The notes: generated by a model from the letters alone, not told the origin. A stretch of DNA of 64,000 bases from Roseicitreum antarcticum (GCF_014681765.1 NZ_CP061498.1:2555501-2619500); one strand, 5' to 3'. Shown: positions 36,409 to 45,709, counted from the first letter of the stretch. Made by a program: numbers and translations.

Positions 36409-37211
36409 CAGGCGGCGCCTTCCAGTGTGGCCTTGGCAAACAACCGGTCGAAATTCGCGCTCGTCTGCCGGGCGAACGCGGCGTAGTCCATGCCGAAAAC
36501 CTCAGCCCCCACGGCGGCGGTATGCGCGGTATAGGCGGGCTCATTCCGGCGGCCGCGATGCGGCGGCGGTGCAAGGTAGGGCGCGTCGGTCTCGACCAGA
36601 ATGCGGTTCACCGGCGCGGCCGCGAAGATCGCGCGCAAGTCACGCGAACGCGGGAAGGCCGCAATGCCCGACATCGACAGGTAGAACCCCAGATCCAACG
36701 CCACCTGCGCCAGTTCCGCGCTGGAGGAAAAGCAATGCATCACGCAACCGAAAGCACCTGCGCGGTGTTCCTCGGTCAGGATGCGTGCTATGTCGTCATC
36801 GGCGTCGCGGGCGTGGATGATCAGGGGCAGCCCGGTCTGGCGCGCGGCCTCGATATGGATGCGCAGGCTCTCTTGCTGCACGGCCTTGCTCTCGGCCGTG
36901 TAATGGTAATCCAACCCCGTTTCGCCGATGCCCACGAATTTCGGATGTCTGGCCAGCGCGGTCAGTTGGTCCACGGTTGCCATGGGCTCATCTGCCGCGC
37001 TCATCGGATGTGTGCCTGCGGCATAGAACACCTGCGGGTAGTTTTCCGAAATCGCGCGCACCTGTGGTTCCAGCCGCAGCTTCGTGCAGATCGTCACCAT
37101 GCGCCCCACGCCAGCCGCTGTCGCGCGGGCGATCACATCGGGCAGCTCACCCTTGAAATCCGGGAAGTCCAGATGGCAATGGCTGTCAACAATCAGGGCG
37201 GGTGCGGTCAT
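36408..37211 (-). CDS. TatD family metal-dependent hydrolase (DNase)
   Basis: TIM-barrel hydrolase (267 aa). The metal ligands are in VDSHCHLDF, the GIGETGLDYHY motif, HARDADDD, and the ETDAPYLAP end motif. TatD proteins act on DNA ends or 3'-5' nucleic acids. ATG 37211 has AAAGG about 8 bases upstream and starts at the conserved region. It follows holB by 24 bp, an arrangement (tmk-holB-tatD) common in proteobacteria. Confidence 0.92.
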   Translation of the reverse strand: MTAPALIVDSHCHLDFPDFKGELPDVIARATAAGVGRMVTICTKLRLEPQVRAISENYPQVFYAAGTHPMSAADEPMATVDQLTALARHPKFVGIGETGLDYHYTAESKAVQQESLRIHIEAARQTGLPLIIHARDADDDIARILTEEHRAGAFGCVMHCFSSSAELAQVALDLGFYLSMSGIAAFPRSRDLRAIFAAAPVNRILVETDAPYLAPPPHRGRRNEPAYTAHTAAVGAEVFGMDYAAFARQTSANFDRLFAKATLEGAA

Positions 37212-37235
37212 AAGAAGCCTTTCGGGCGGGATCAT

Positions 37236-38351
37236 TCACCGGACCGAGGCGCGGGCGACCTCGTCGATCCTGAACACCATATCCAGCACAAGCGAGGCAG
37301 GGTCAAGGTTGACTGCCTGCCCATGTCGCATCCGCGCCCCAAGGGTCTGTTGCAGTTCGGCCCATGCCCGCGCATGGGGCAGCCCGGGCGATAACCGGGC
37401 CAGCAACGCGGCCTCACCGGGGGCGGCCTCGACTTCCGGCGGTCCGTAGACGCCCGCGCGGGCCGCGCGCGACAAGAACAGGTCGAACAGCCGCAGGATC
37501 ATGTCGAACCGCGCGCCCTCGCCGCGCGCGCTCGCGCGTTCGGCCAGTTGCAGGGCGATCTGCCGGTCGGTCTGCGGCGCGCCCTGAAACATGCGGACAA
37601 TCATGGCGTAAAGCGGCAGACCGTCCATCTGCATAAGGCGGATTGCCTCACCCACCGATCCATCCGACAGCGCGGCGAGCGCGCCGGGGTCGGCTGTGGG
37701 GTCCAGGTCGGCGGCATGCAGGGCGGCGCGCATGTCATCGGGCAATAGCGCGGAAAGCCGCACCTCGCGGCAGCGCGACCGGATTGTGGGCAACAGCCCC
37801 GTCGGCTGATGGCTGATCAGCAGCAGCGTCGCACGCGCGGGCGGCTCCTCCAGAAGCTTCAGGATGGCATTCGCCGCGTTGGGGTTCATGTCGTCGGCAC
37901 TGTCCACGATCACCACGCGGTGCCCGCCATCCGTCGCGCTGAGGCCGAAGAACCCGCGCAGGCGGCGCACATCCTCGACCCCGATGATCGAGCGCAGGCG
38001 CCCCTTGTCATCCGGGCTGCGCCGGATCAGCAACAGCCCCGGGTCGGATTGCGCGGCGATGTGCAAGGCGGTCGGGTGGTCGGCGGGAATGTCGAGTGTG
38101 GTGGGCGCGAACATCCCCGCCGTGTCGCCCGATTGCGCCAGCAAGAACCGCGCGATGCGCCAGGCCAGTGTCGCCTTACCCACGCCGCGCGGGCCGGTCA
38201 GCAGCCAGCCATGGTGCATCCGCCCGCTGGTATAGGCTTCCAGGAATTCAGCCTCGGCCCGGTTTTGCCCGAACAGGCGCGCGGTATGGCGCGGATGCGG
38301 TGCGCCCTCTACCCGGTCGGGTTCGGGGATGTCGGCGGGATCTGTGCTCAT
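37236..38351 (-). CDS. holB: DNA polymerase III delta' subunit
   Basis: Clamp-loader subunit (371 aa). The AAA+ core shows GPRGVGKATLAWRIARF at residues 52-68, an ATPase domain with IVDSADDMNPNAANAILKLLEEPP (sensor and Walker B-like), and a C-terminal collar domain. It overlaps tmk by four bases and is followed by tatD. The name is from context as much as sequence because delta' and DnaX-like domains are alike, but DnaX would be longer. Confidence 0.9.
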   Translation of the reverse strand: MSTDPADIPEPDRVEGAPHPRHTARLFGQNRAEAEFLEAYTSGRMHHGWLLTGPRGVGKATLAWRIARFLLAQSGDTAGMFAPTTLDIPADHPTALHIAAQSDPGLLLIRRSPDDKGRLRSIIGVEDVRRLRGFFGLSATDGGHRVVIVDSADDMNPNAANAILKLLEEPPARATLLLISHQPTGLLPTIRSRCREVRLSALLPDDMRAALHAADLDPTADPGALAALSDGSVGEAIRLMQMDGLPLYAMIVRMFQGAPQTDRQIALQLAERASARGEGARFDMILRLFDLFLSRAARAGVYGPPEVEAAPGEAALLARLSPGLPHARAWAELQQTLGARMRHGQAVNLDPASLVLDMVFRIDEVARASVR

Positions 38352-39082
38352 GCCGGTGCGCCCTGCAACAGGGGGGCCACGCGGGCGGCCAGATCGGCGG
38401 CGATGGCCTCCAGATTCCGGGCCCCGTTGATGACATGGCAGCGCGTGGGGTTCGCCGCTGCAAGTCGCAGGAATCCGTCGCGCAATGTGTGCTGGAAGGC
38501 CAGGCCCAGTTCCTCGAACCTGTCTTCGCCCGACTGCCGCGCCAGCCCGCGCGACAGGGCGGCGGCGGGGTCCATATCGATGATGAATGTCGCGTCGGGT
38601 TCCTGCCCGATCATCAGATCGTGGAGCGCATCGACCGTGGCGCGCAGATCGCCCCGCGTGGCCCCCTGATAGACACGGGTGGAATCGGCGAAACGGTCGG
38701 TGATGACCACTGCGCCGCGCGCCAGCGCCGGGGCGATGGTGCGTTCCAGATGGTCACGCCGCGCGGCGGTGAACAGCAGGATTTCCGTCTGCGGCGACCA
38801 GCGGTCGGGGTCGCCTTCGACCAGCAGGCGGCGGATCGCCTCTGCGCCTGGCGCGCCGCCCGGCTCGCGGGTCAGCACCACGTCGCGGCCCTGCGCGCGC
38901 AGCGCATCGGCCAGCAGGCGGGCCTGCGTCGATTTGCCTGACCCGTCGATGCCCTCAAGGCTGATGAACACACCGGAAGGGCGCGCGCCAGATTTCCCCG
39001 GCGCGCCGGATTCCGTGGCTGTCCCCGTGCCGGGCAAGCCGGCCCGCGCAGGGGCCGGGGCATGATCCCCGGGCAAGGTCAA
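38348..39082 (-). CDS. tmk: Thymidylate kinase with N-terminal extension
   Basis: Phosphorylates dTMP to dTDP (244 aa). The P-loop is EGIDGSGKSTQ near residue 43, with DRFADSTRVYQG and the C-terminal half normal. An extra Gly/Ala/Pro-rich tail of about 35 residues precedes the usual start (VFISLEGID). A 4-bp overlap with the D,D-carboxypeptidase stop supports the longer start; an internal start is possible. Confidence 0.92.
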   Translation of the reverse strand: MTLPGDHAPAPARAGLPGTGTATESGAPGKSGARPSGVFISLEGIDGSGKSTQARLLADALRAQGRDVVLTREPGGAPGAEAIRRLLVEGDPDRWSPQTEILLFTAARRDHLERTIAPALARGAVVITDRFADSTRVYQGATRGDLRATVDALHDLMIGQEPDATFIIDMDPAAALSRGLARQSGEDRFEELGLAFQHTLRDGFLRLAAANPTRCHVINGARNLEAIAADLAARVAPLLQGAPA

Positions 39083-40317
39083 TTCGCAGCCGGGGTGTCG
39101 TCAGATCCCTCTGCCGGTGCATCCCCGCCGCCGCGCAATTCGGCCATCAGGATTTTCGCGGCACTCAGCACGCGGGTGCTGAAGCCGCCTTCGGGCACAT
39201 CGGCCCCGGCCAGCAACGGCACGTCACGCGACGGCATGCCCGGCACGGTCACACGCAAGATGCCGACCTCTTGCCCGGCGATCACGGGGGCGGGCAGAGG
39301 GTTTTGAAAGCTGACCTCGCCCGTGGTCCCGCTTTGGTTCATCGCCGGCACCAGCATGCGCACATCGGCGCCCGCCACCAGCGGCACGCTGGGCGCGGTG
39401 CCCATCCAGACATCGGCCTGGGCCATCTGCTCACCCTCGCGCACGGCGGTGACGGTGGCGAACTGGCGGAAGGCATAGTTGATCATGCGTTCGGCTTCCT
39501 CGGCGCGTTCGCGTTCGCTGTTCAGCCCGCTGAACACGAAGATGATGCGCCGGTCCCCCTGAAGGGCAGACCCGGTCAGGCCATAGCCCGCCTCTTGGGT
39601 GTGGCCGGTTTTCAACCCGTCCAGCCCGACCCCCGCCCCGAGAAGGGGCACGCGGTTGCTTTGGGTGATATCGTTCCAGGTGAAATCCCGCTCGGCCAGA
39701 TAGGGGTAGTATTGTGGATGTTCCTCGATGATATGGCGCGCCAGCGTGGCAAGATCGCGCATGCTCATCCGGTGGCCGGGATGCGGCCAGCCCGAGGCGT
39801 TGGCGATCGTCGTATTCGTCATTCCCAGGGCCCGTGCGCGTTGGGTGGCGATGTTGGCAAAGGCCTCTTCCGTGCCCGCCAGCCCTTCGGCCACGGCGAC
39901 AGTGGCGTCATTGCCCGACAGGATGGCGATGCCGCGGATCAGATCCTCGACCGTGGGGCGGTGGCGGGTTTCCAGGAACATCGACGACCCGCCCATGGCA
40001 TGGGCGCGCTCGGACACGGTGAACTGCGTGTCCAGCGTGACGCGGCCATCGTCCAGCGCCTCGAACAGCATGTTCAGTGTCATCAGCTTCGACATCGACG
40101 CGGGTGGCAGCGGAATGTCCGAGTTGACGTCGACAAGGACCGTATCGGTGCTGAGATCCACCATGTAGGCCGAGGTCGCGCGGGTCTCGAACCCTGTCTG
40201 TGCGCTGGCGGGCAGACCAAGGGATAATGGGCCAAGGGACAACGGGCCAAGCGCCAGAACAGTCGACGCGGCAAAGATTGTGGCGCGGCGCAGCCATCGG
40301 GCAAGGGGGTAGTGCAT
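39079..40317 (-). CDS. D-alanyl-D-alanine carboxypeptidase (S11 family, DacC/DacF-like)
   Basis: Penicillin-binding peptidase (412 aa) that trims peptidoglycan side chains in the periplasm. Active-site motifs: S-x-x-K in ASMSKLM, S-x-N in SGND, and K-T-G in GLKTGHTQEAG. A C-terminal PBP5-associated domain follows. The signal peptide contains an odd short repeat (LGPLSLGPLSLGL), encoded by imperfect DNA repeats near 40220-40255. ATG 40317 with GGAGA upstream fixes the start. Followed by tmk in a 4-bp overlap. Confidence 0.92.
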   Translation of the reverse strand: MHYPLARWLRRATIFAASTVLALGPLSLGPLSLGLPASAQTGFETRATSAYMVDLSTDTVLVDVNSDIPLPPASMSKLMTLNMLFEALDDGRVTLDTQFTVSERAHAMGGSSMFLETRHRPTVEDLIRGIAILSGNDATVAVAEGLAGTEEAFANIATQRARALGMTNTTIANASGWPHPGHRMSMRDLATLARHIIEEHPQYYPYLAERDFTWNDITQSNRVPLLGAGVGLDGLKTGHTQEAGYGLTGSALQGDRRIIFVFSGLNSERERAEEAERMINYAFRQFATVTAVREGEQMAQADVWMGTAPSVPLVAGADVRMLVPAMNQSGTTGEVSFQNPLPAPVIAGQEVGILRVTVPGMPSRDVPLLAGADVPEGGFSTRVLSAAKILMAELRGGGDAPAEGSDDTPAAN

Positions 40318-40485
40318 GGCGGGTTCTCCAAGGTCAGCAGGTGGGGCAGGGTCAGCAAGTGAATGGGTCAGCAGGCGGCTGGGATCAGCGAAGGGAGAGG
40401 GGCGTGAACGGTGGCAAGGCAGGCGGCCCGGCACCGAAGTTTGGCAAGGGGCGTCACCGGGCCGCAGGTGTTGCCTGCGGCCAGA

Positions 40486-41475
40486 TCAGCGCGACACGAC
40501 ATAGGCATCGCTGAATCCTTCGGATTTGACGGCGGCCAGTGTCCGGTCCCGTTCCGTGACCGAGGGTGCAGGCCCCACCGTCACGCGCCAGTAGCGGTTG
40601 TCGCCGCTTTGCCCGGGCGTGATATTGCCTTGCAGCCCCAGCGCGCGCATCTGGGCTGCGGCACGGTTCGCATTGGCCTCGACGCTGAAAATCCCCAGTT
40701 GGACATAAGCGCGGTCGATGGGGGCCGCTGCGGGTGGCGGCGGCGGTGCGGCAGCGGGCACTGGGGGGGACGCCGCGCTTTGCGGGGCAGCATCCAGCGT
40801 CACGGTCTCGATGCCCTGCGGCGCGGCAGGTTCCTCGGCGCGGCGGCCAAAGGGCCAGAAACGGCGGCGCGGGGCCTCGGGTTCGGCGGCCGGCACCGGG
40901 GCGGCAGCGACCTGCGGGGCGGCGGCGTCCGCGCCCGCATCCATGGCCGGTTCTGCGTTAGCATCTGCCAGGGCCGTCTCGGCGACTTGCGCGGCATCAG
41001 GGGCCGCTTCAGCCGCGACCTCGGGTCCGGGTTCGGGCGCGGCCTGCGTGCGCAGGGCCACGACTGACAGCGCCGCGGGTTGCCCAGCCAGCATGCCTAC
41101 CGCCGCCGCTGCATCGGCCGACACCTGAAAGACCGGGCCGGGGTTCTGGCGTTCGCGGCGAAACAGCGCGCCCACAACCTCACGCCCGGTGGTGGGGTTG
41201 CGGATGATGACACGCTCGGGGTCGCGCACGTCCGGATGCGCCACCCAGACGCCGCCCAGCGACGGGCGACCGTCCCACAGGCCCTGATCTTGCATGTTGA
41301 AGACTTGCGGCGCCTCGACATCGCGTTCGACCGCAGCGCCACTGGCCGCGCGGGTGGCAGACGTGGCGTCCTCGGCCCCGTCGCTGCCAGAGCCGAAGCC
41401 CGCACCGTCACAGGCGGCCAGCGCAACCCCAAGGGCGCAGAGGCCAAGAACCTGTCTGAATCTCAGTCGTGCCAT
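40486..41475 (-). CDS. SPOR-domain lipoprotein
   Basis: Outer-membrane or periplasmic lipoprotein (329 aa). Signal with lipobox LAAC (Cys near 21). A long Ala/Pro-rich linker (residues 145-245) leads to a C-terminal SPOR domain (VQLGIFSVEANANRAAAQM...RVTVGP) that binds denuded septal glycan. Together with the following D,D-carboxypeptidase it suggests a cell-division/wall-remodelling cluster. Confidence 0.88.
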   Translation of the reverse strand: MARLRFRQVLGLCALGVALAACDGAGFGSGSDGAEDATSATRAASGAAVERDVEAPQVFNMQDQGLWDGRPSLGGVWVAHPDVRDPERVIIRNPTTGREVVGALFRRERQNPGPVFQVSADAAAAVGMLAGQPAALSVVALRTQAAPEPGPEVAAEAAPDAAQVAETALADANAEPAMDAGADAAAPQVAAAPVPAAEPEAPRRRFWPFGRRAEEPAAPQGIETVTLDAAPQSAASPPVPAAAPPPPPAAAPIDRAYVQLGIFSVEANANRAAAQMRALGLQGNITPGQSGDNRYWRVTVGPAPSVTERDRTLAAVKSEGFSDAYVVSR

Positions 41476-42020
41476 GCGTGTCGATGCCTCATTGCCCCGG
41501 CTTTCCCCGCGCCTCTATGGTGATGTCAGTTGGGAGACACCGCCAGGGCCGTTTATTCTGTCGGAAAGCCATTTGTGGTCGTTCGCCGTAGTCTAGCGAC
41601 AGCCGCGCGCCAAGGAAAGGCTTTGACGCAAGGGGCAGCAAGAAGATGCGTGCAGTTGATCGCGCGTGACCGGGTGTGAGGCGACGTGAGGGGCCCGCGC
41701 ACCCGCCCGCGCACCCGCCCGCCACGCCGCGCGCTGTCGTTCATCGCGCCGCTGTGGCAAAGGGTGTGGCGCTACCCCTGCCATGAGATTTGGCAAGGGG
41801 GGGCACGGCCCGCCAGTCTCGTGCGCTGCGTACAGATGCCCCGCTATCGCTTGGCGCTTTTGCGATGTCATCCAGGGGGCCGCTGGCACTGGCCTTGCAA
41901 GTTCCGCTTTCCCCGGCCCAACGGCAGAGGACCTGAAACATAGTGGGGGCAACAACCCGGCTGCAACCCGGCCGCCCGCGCGTGGCATTCGACCGGATCG
42001 GTTTTGCGGCAGGGCTGCTT
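41476..42020. other. Long intergenic region, no gene found
   Basis: The gap between the SPOR lipoprotein and nadE (both minus strand) is 545 bp. Frames that cross it on both strands look like shadows. A short tandem repeat CGCGCACCCGCC occurs twice near 41694-41717. The right part is the nadE 3' flank; the left part holds the promoter of the lipoprotein gene. No RNA gene or hairpin was recognised. Confidence 0.45.
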
Positions 42021-43676
42021 TCAGGCGCCATCGCGCCAGCGGTTTACCATCGGGTAGCGGCGGTCCAGCCAGAAGGCGCGTTGTGTCAGCCGGGTGCCGG
42101 GGGCGGACTGGAACCTTTTCCACTCCGAGATGTACAGCAGATGTTCGATCTTTTTCACCGTCGCACGCTCAAAGCCCCGGGCGACCAGATCGTCCACGCT
42201 TTCGTCATTATCCACCAGCCCGGTCAGAATCGCGTCCAGCACCGGATAGGGCGGCAGGCTGTCATCGTCGCGCTGGTCGGCGCGCAGCTCGGCGCTGGGG
42301 GGCTTGTCGATCACGCGCGGCGGAATCACCACGCCATCCGGCCCGCGCATCCAGTCGCGGTGGTGCTCGTTGCGCCAGCGGCAGGTATCGAAGACCCGGG
42401 TTTTATACATATCCTTGATGGGGTTATAGCCGCCGTTCATATCGCCATAAATGGTGCAATACCCCACTGCGACCTCGGATTTATTGCCGGTCGTCAGCAG
42501 CATCGCGCCGGTCTTGTTGGCGATTGCCATCAAGATCGTACCGCGCAGGCGCGACTGGATGTTTTCTTCGGTCACATCGGGGGCAAGGCCGGCAAACAGC
42601 GGCGCCAATGCGTCCGTCATCGCGGCGCGGGGGGCTTCGATCGGCACGGTGTCCAGCTTTGTGCCCAGGCGCTGCGCGACCTCGGCGGCATCATCGAGCG
42701 ACGATTGCGCAGTATATTCCGACGGCAGCATCACGCAATGCACATTCTCTGGCCCAAAGGCATCGGCGGCGATGGTGGCGACAATCGCGCTGTCGATCCC
42801 GCCTGACAGGCCCAGTACCACGCGGTTGAAGCCGGATTTCGTCAGGTAATCCCGCGTGCCCATGACCATGGCGTGGTAATCCTGTTCCAGCGCGTCGGGC
42901 AAACTGGCCAGCGGTCCGGGGATGGCGCGCCAGCCCTCGGCGCCCTGCTCGAAATCCAGATGTGTCACGGAATCGGTGAAGGCGGGGAGTTGCAGCGCCA
43001 GCTTGCCACCGGGGTTCAGCGCGAAACTGGCACCGTCGAACACCTGATCATCCTGCCCGCCAAGCAAGTTGAGGTAGACCAGCGGCACGCCCGTTTCAAC
43101 GACCCGCGCCACCATCAGCCCCATGCGGGTATCAAACCGGCCGTTGGTATAGGGTGAGCCATTTGGCACCAGCAGGATTTCCGCGCCCGATTCCACCTGC
43201 GCCTCGGCCACGTCCTCATGCCAGGCGTCTTCGCAGATCGGGGTGCCGATGCGCAGCGGGCCGATACGGTAGGGGCCGCAGATGTCGCTGGAGGTATAGA
43301 GGCGATGTTCGTCAAAGACCCCGTCATTGGGCAGGTGATGCTTGCGGATCACTGTGGCGATCTGGCCGTTTTGCAAGATCAGCCATGCGTTGAACAGCCG
43401 CCCGTCCTGCCACCAGGGTGCTCCGATGCCCATGGCCGGACCATCGGCGCAATCGCGCGCCAATTCTTCCAGCACAGCGCGGCAGGCAGCGGCGAAGGCG
43501 GGTTTGCGCACCAGATCCTGCGTCTGATAGCCGGTCAGGAACATCTCGGGCAGGGCCAGCATGTCGGCCCCGGCGGCGCGGGCGGTTTCCCAGGCAGCGC
43601 GGGCCATGTCGGCATTATGCTGCAACGCGCCCACGGTGGGGTTCAACTGGGCAAGGGTCAGGCGAAAGCGGGGCAT
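42021..43676 (-). CDS. nadE: Glutamine-dependent NAD+ synthetase
   Basis: Two-domain enzyme (551 aa) making NAD from nicotinate adenine dinucleotide with glutamine nitrogen. The N-terminal nitrilase domain has its triad Glu 44 (LPEMFLTGY), Lys in RKHHLPN, and Cys in GTPICEDAWHED. The C-terminal synthetase has the PP-loop VVLGLSGGIDSAI and TTGNKSEVAVGYCT. Monocistronic. Length and both active sites look complete. Confidence 0.95.
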   Translation of the reverse strand: MPRFRLTLAQLNPTVGALQHNADMARAAWETARAAGADMLALPEMFLTGYQTQDLVRKPAFAAACRAVLEELARDCADGPAMGIGAPWWQDGRLFNAWLILQNGQIATVIRKHHLPNDGVFDEHRLYTSSDICGPYRIGPLRIGTPICEDAWHEDVAEAQVESGAEILLVPNGSPYTNGRFDTRMGLMVARVVETGVPLVYLNLLGGQDDQVFDGASFALNPGGKLALQLPAFTDSVTHLDFEQGAEGWRAIPGPLASLPDALEQDYHAMVMGTRDYLTKSGFNRVVLGLSGGIDSAIVATIAADAFGPENVHCVMLPSEYTAQSSLDDAAEVAQRLGTKLDTVPIEAPRAAMTDALAPLFAGLAPDVTEENIQSRLRGTILMAIANKTGAMLLTTGNKSEVAVGYCTIYGDMNGGYNPIKDMYKTRVFDTCRWRNEHHRDWMRGPDGVVIPPRVIDKPPSAELRADQRDDDSLPPYPVLDAILTGLVDNDESVDDLVARGFERATVKKIEHLLYISEWKRFQSAPGTRLTQRAFWLDRRYPMVNRWRDGA

Positions 43677-43973
43677 GGGTTCCTCGGCGCAGGGTTGGGG
43701 CGTTTAGGTCTGTCATAGCAGGTTGCTACCTGAGTGAAAGGCACCAAGGCCGCTTTGCTGCGGGTTTCGCGGCGGGCGCCCCCTGTCCGCAGCGCGGATG
43801 CCCGCCCCGGTGCTCTCCCGCTCATCCCCGGTCACAGGCAGGTGTGGCGGTGCCGAAATGCTTGCCAGCGTGGGGACCCTCTACTAGGGTTTGTGCAGAC
43901 TCAATAAAGGGTCCGCCCCGCCGCGCGGCACAGCCCGGCGGGCCACGGATATGACAGAGACAGAGGGTTTGGC

Positions 43974-45443
43974 ATGGCGCAATGGTCACAGAAGTTTCTT
44001 GCGACAGGTCTGATGCGCAGCACAATGGCTGCCCAATGCGTTGCGCGCGGGTTTCTGGTCGGCGCGGTCGTGCTGGGCGCGGGCATGGCTGCGGCGCAAT
44101 CGCTCGACGGGACGATGACGCGGCAATATGACGACGGCAGCGTCTATGACGGCCAGTTTCGCAACGGTGTGCAGCACGGGCAGGGCACCTACCGCCTGAC
44201 CAACGGCTTTGAATACACCGGCGAATGGGTCGATGGCGCGATGACCGGACAGGGCGTGGCGCGCTATCCCAATGGCTCGGTTTATGAAGGCGGATTCCAG
44301 AATGGCCGCCCGCATGGAGAGGGTGAGATCATCTTTGGCGATGGCACCAGCTATGCGGGTGCGTGGGTCGAGGGCCGGATCGAAGGCCAGGGGACGCGGC
44401 GCTATGCCGATGGTGTGGTCTATACCGGCGCGCTGGTCGATGGTCAGCCCGACGGGCAGGGCATCATGGAGCGCCCCGATGGCTACCGCTATGACGGCGG
44501 CTGGGTCGAGGGCGCGCGCGCGGGCGAGGGCACGATCACCTATCCCGACGGCGCGGTATATACGGGCCAGTTGCTGGCCGATCAGCGCCACGGCCAGGGC
44601 CGGCTGGAGGGCGCGGATGGCATGGTCTATGAAGGCGCCTGGCAGGATGGCGAGCTGCACGGCACCGGCATCCTGACCCAGCCGAATGGTGATGTCTATG
44701 AGGGTGAGTTTGCTGCGGGCCTGCGTCATGGCACCGGCACCGTCACCCATGCCGATGGCAGCATCTTTGAAGGCGGGTTCGATAGTGACGCCCGCAACGG
44801 CTTCGGCGTGCTGACCACGCCTGATGGCTACCGCTACGAAGGCAGCTGGCAGAACGGCCAGATCGAAGGGCAGGGCCGCGCCAGCCACCCCGATGGCTCG
44901 GTCTATGAAGGGTCGTTCCGCGCCGGGCTGCCGGACGGGCAGGGCACGATGACCTATGCCGATAGCAACAGCTACGAAGGCGAATGGCTGGAGGGCCGGA
45001 TTGAAGGGCAGGGCCGCGCCGATTATGGCAACGGGTTGGTCTACGAGGGCGGCTTTCAAAGTGGCCTCAGCCATGGCGAAGGCACCATGGCCTTCCCCGA
45101 TGGCCGTCGCTATAGCGGCGACTGGCAACGCGGTACCCTGCACGGCGAGGGTGAGATGACCTATCCAGACGGTACCGTTTACCGCGGCACCTTCGCCGAG
45201 GGCGAGCGTCAGGGGCAAGGCCGGATCGAGATGGCCGATGGCTTCGTTTACAGCGGCACCTGGATCAACGGTCAGATCGAAGGCCGCGGGATCGCCACCT
45301 ATGTCACTGGCGATGTGTACGAGGGCGATTTTGTCAACGGCCAGCGGCAGGGCGAGGGTGTGCTGCGCTATGCCAGCGGCGAAACCGTCTCAGGCGATTG
45401 GGAAGGCGGCATCCTGAAGCCGCAGGTTCCGGGCGTGCAGTAA
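43974..45443 (+). CDS. Exported protein of 18 tandem MORN repeats
   Basis: Secreted or envelope protein (489 aa). After a possible signal or membrane segment (GFLVGAVVLGAGMAAAQS), 18 full 23-residue MORN repeats run from Y58 to about residue 471, followed by a partial one. Each repeat follows YxGxxxxGxxxGxGxxxxxxGxx. Most repeats alternate between an aromatic W and F/L at position 5, with the phase reversed between repeats 9 and 10. MORN proteins mediate membrane or protein contacts; the role in bacteria is mostly unknown. No partner is visible; neighbours are nadE and a convergent gap. Confidence 0.88.
   Translation: MAQWSQKFLATGLMRSTMAAQCVARGFLVGAVVLGAGMAAAQSLDGTMTRQYDDGSVYDGQFRNGVQHGQGTYRLTNGFEYTGEWVDGAMTGQGVARYPNGSVYEGGFQNGRPHGEGEIIFGDGTSYAGAWVEGRIEGQGTRRYADGVVYTGALVDGQPDGQGIMERPDGYRYDGGWVEGARAGEGTITYPDGAVYTGQLLADQRHGQGRLEGADGMVYEGAWQDGELHGTGILTQPNGDVYEGEFAAGLRHGTGTVTHADGSIFEGGFDSDARNGFGVLTTPDGYRYEGSWQNGQIEGQGRASHPDGSVYEGSFRAGLPDGQGTMTYADSNSYEGEWLEGRIEGQGRADYGNGLVYEGGFQSGLSHGEGTMAFPDGRRYSGDWQRGTLHGEGEMTYPDGTVYRGTFAEGERQGQGRIEMADGFVYSGTWINGQIEGRGIATYVTGDVYEGDFVNGQRQGEGVLRYASGETVSGDWEGGILKPQVPGVQ
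44145..45386 (+). repeat. 69-bp MORN coding repeats, 18 copies
   Basis: The repeat array encodes the 23-residue MORN units. The DNA copies are diverged, so this is an old tandem duplication within the gene. The phase change around repeats 9-10 is near 44750. Confidence 0.85.
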
Positions 45444-45512
45444 CCGGACCACGCGGTTTTCCAGCCCTCATTGCGCTTTATGGGTGCGTTTCCAACGGCT
45501 TGGTGCTTGCGG

Positions 45513-45551
45513 GTTTCGCGTGCGAAACAGCTAATGTTAACAATGGGTTAA
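45513..45551. promoter_or_regulatory. Palindrome + CtrA-box module, copy 1
   Basis: GTTTCGCGTGCGAAAC (45513-45528), 8 bp, then TTAACAATGGGTTAA (45537-45551), which is a full CtrA-type box TTAA-N7-TTAA. A further GTTTCGC half-site begins at 45555. It lies between two convergent genes. Roles suggested by CtrA (cell-cycle control, replication silencing) are inference. Confidence 0.7.
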
Positions 45552-45646
45552 TATGTTTCGCACGCAGCCCGGCCCGCGTGGTGCCGCGAAATTTCCAGCC
45601 CCTGGCCCCTGATAACCCAGTGCTTTCAAGGACATAGCGCCAAAGT

Positions 45647-45685
45647 GTTTCGCATGCGAAACATGCTTTGTTAACAATGGGTTAA
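45647..45685. promoter_or_regulatory. Palindrome + CtrA-box module, copy 2
   Basis: GTTTCGCATGCGAAAC (perfect 16-bp palindrome, 45647-45662), again 8 bp, then the same TTAACAATGGGTTAA (45671-45685). A GCGAAAC half-site follows at 45694-45700. The two modules are 134 bp apart and keep an identical spacer between palindrome and box. Confidence 0.7.
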
Positions 45686-45709
45686 TCCGTGCTGCGAAAC
45701 GCCGTCGCT

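Noticed and set aside
41593-42123. 176-codon minus-strand gene in the 41.5-42.0 kb gap
   Set aside because: It runs into the nadE coding region in another frame, lacks a ribosome site and shows GC-rich shadow composition.
43986-45218. Long minus-strand frame opposite the MORN gene
   Set aside because: Its apparent repeats are the mirror of the MORN DNA repeats; no start site or protein-like features.
44145-45386. CRISPR array
   Set aside because: The periodic repeats code for MORN units in one continuous frame, are diverged, and have no unique spacers or cas genes.
45647-45662. ParB parS site
   Set aside because: The outer TGTTTC...GAAACA resembles parS, but the centre GCATGC differs from the conserved CACGTG. 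A parS role is therefore not claimed.
45513-45700. repABC partition palindrome
   Set aside because: GTT-N2-C-N4-G-N2-AAC fails at position 6 (G instead of C), and no repABC genes are present.
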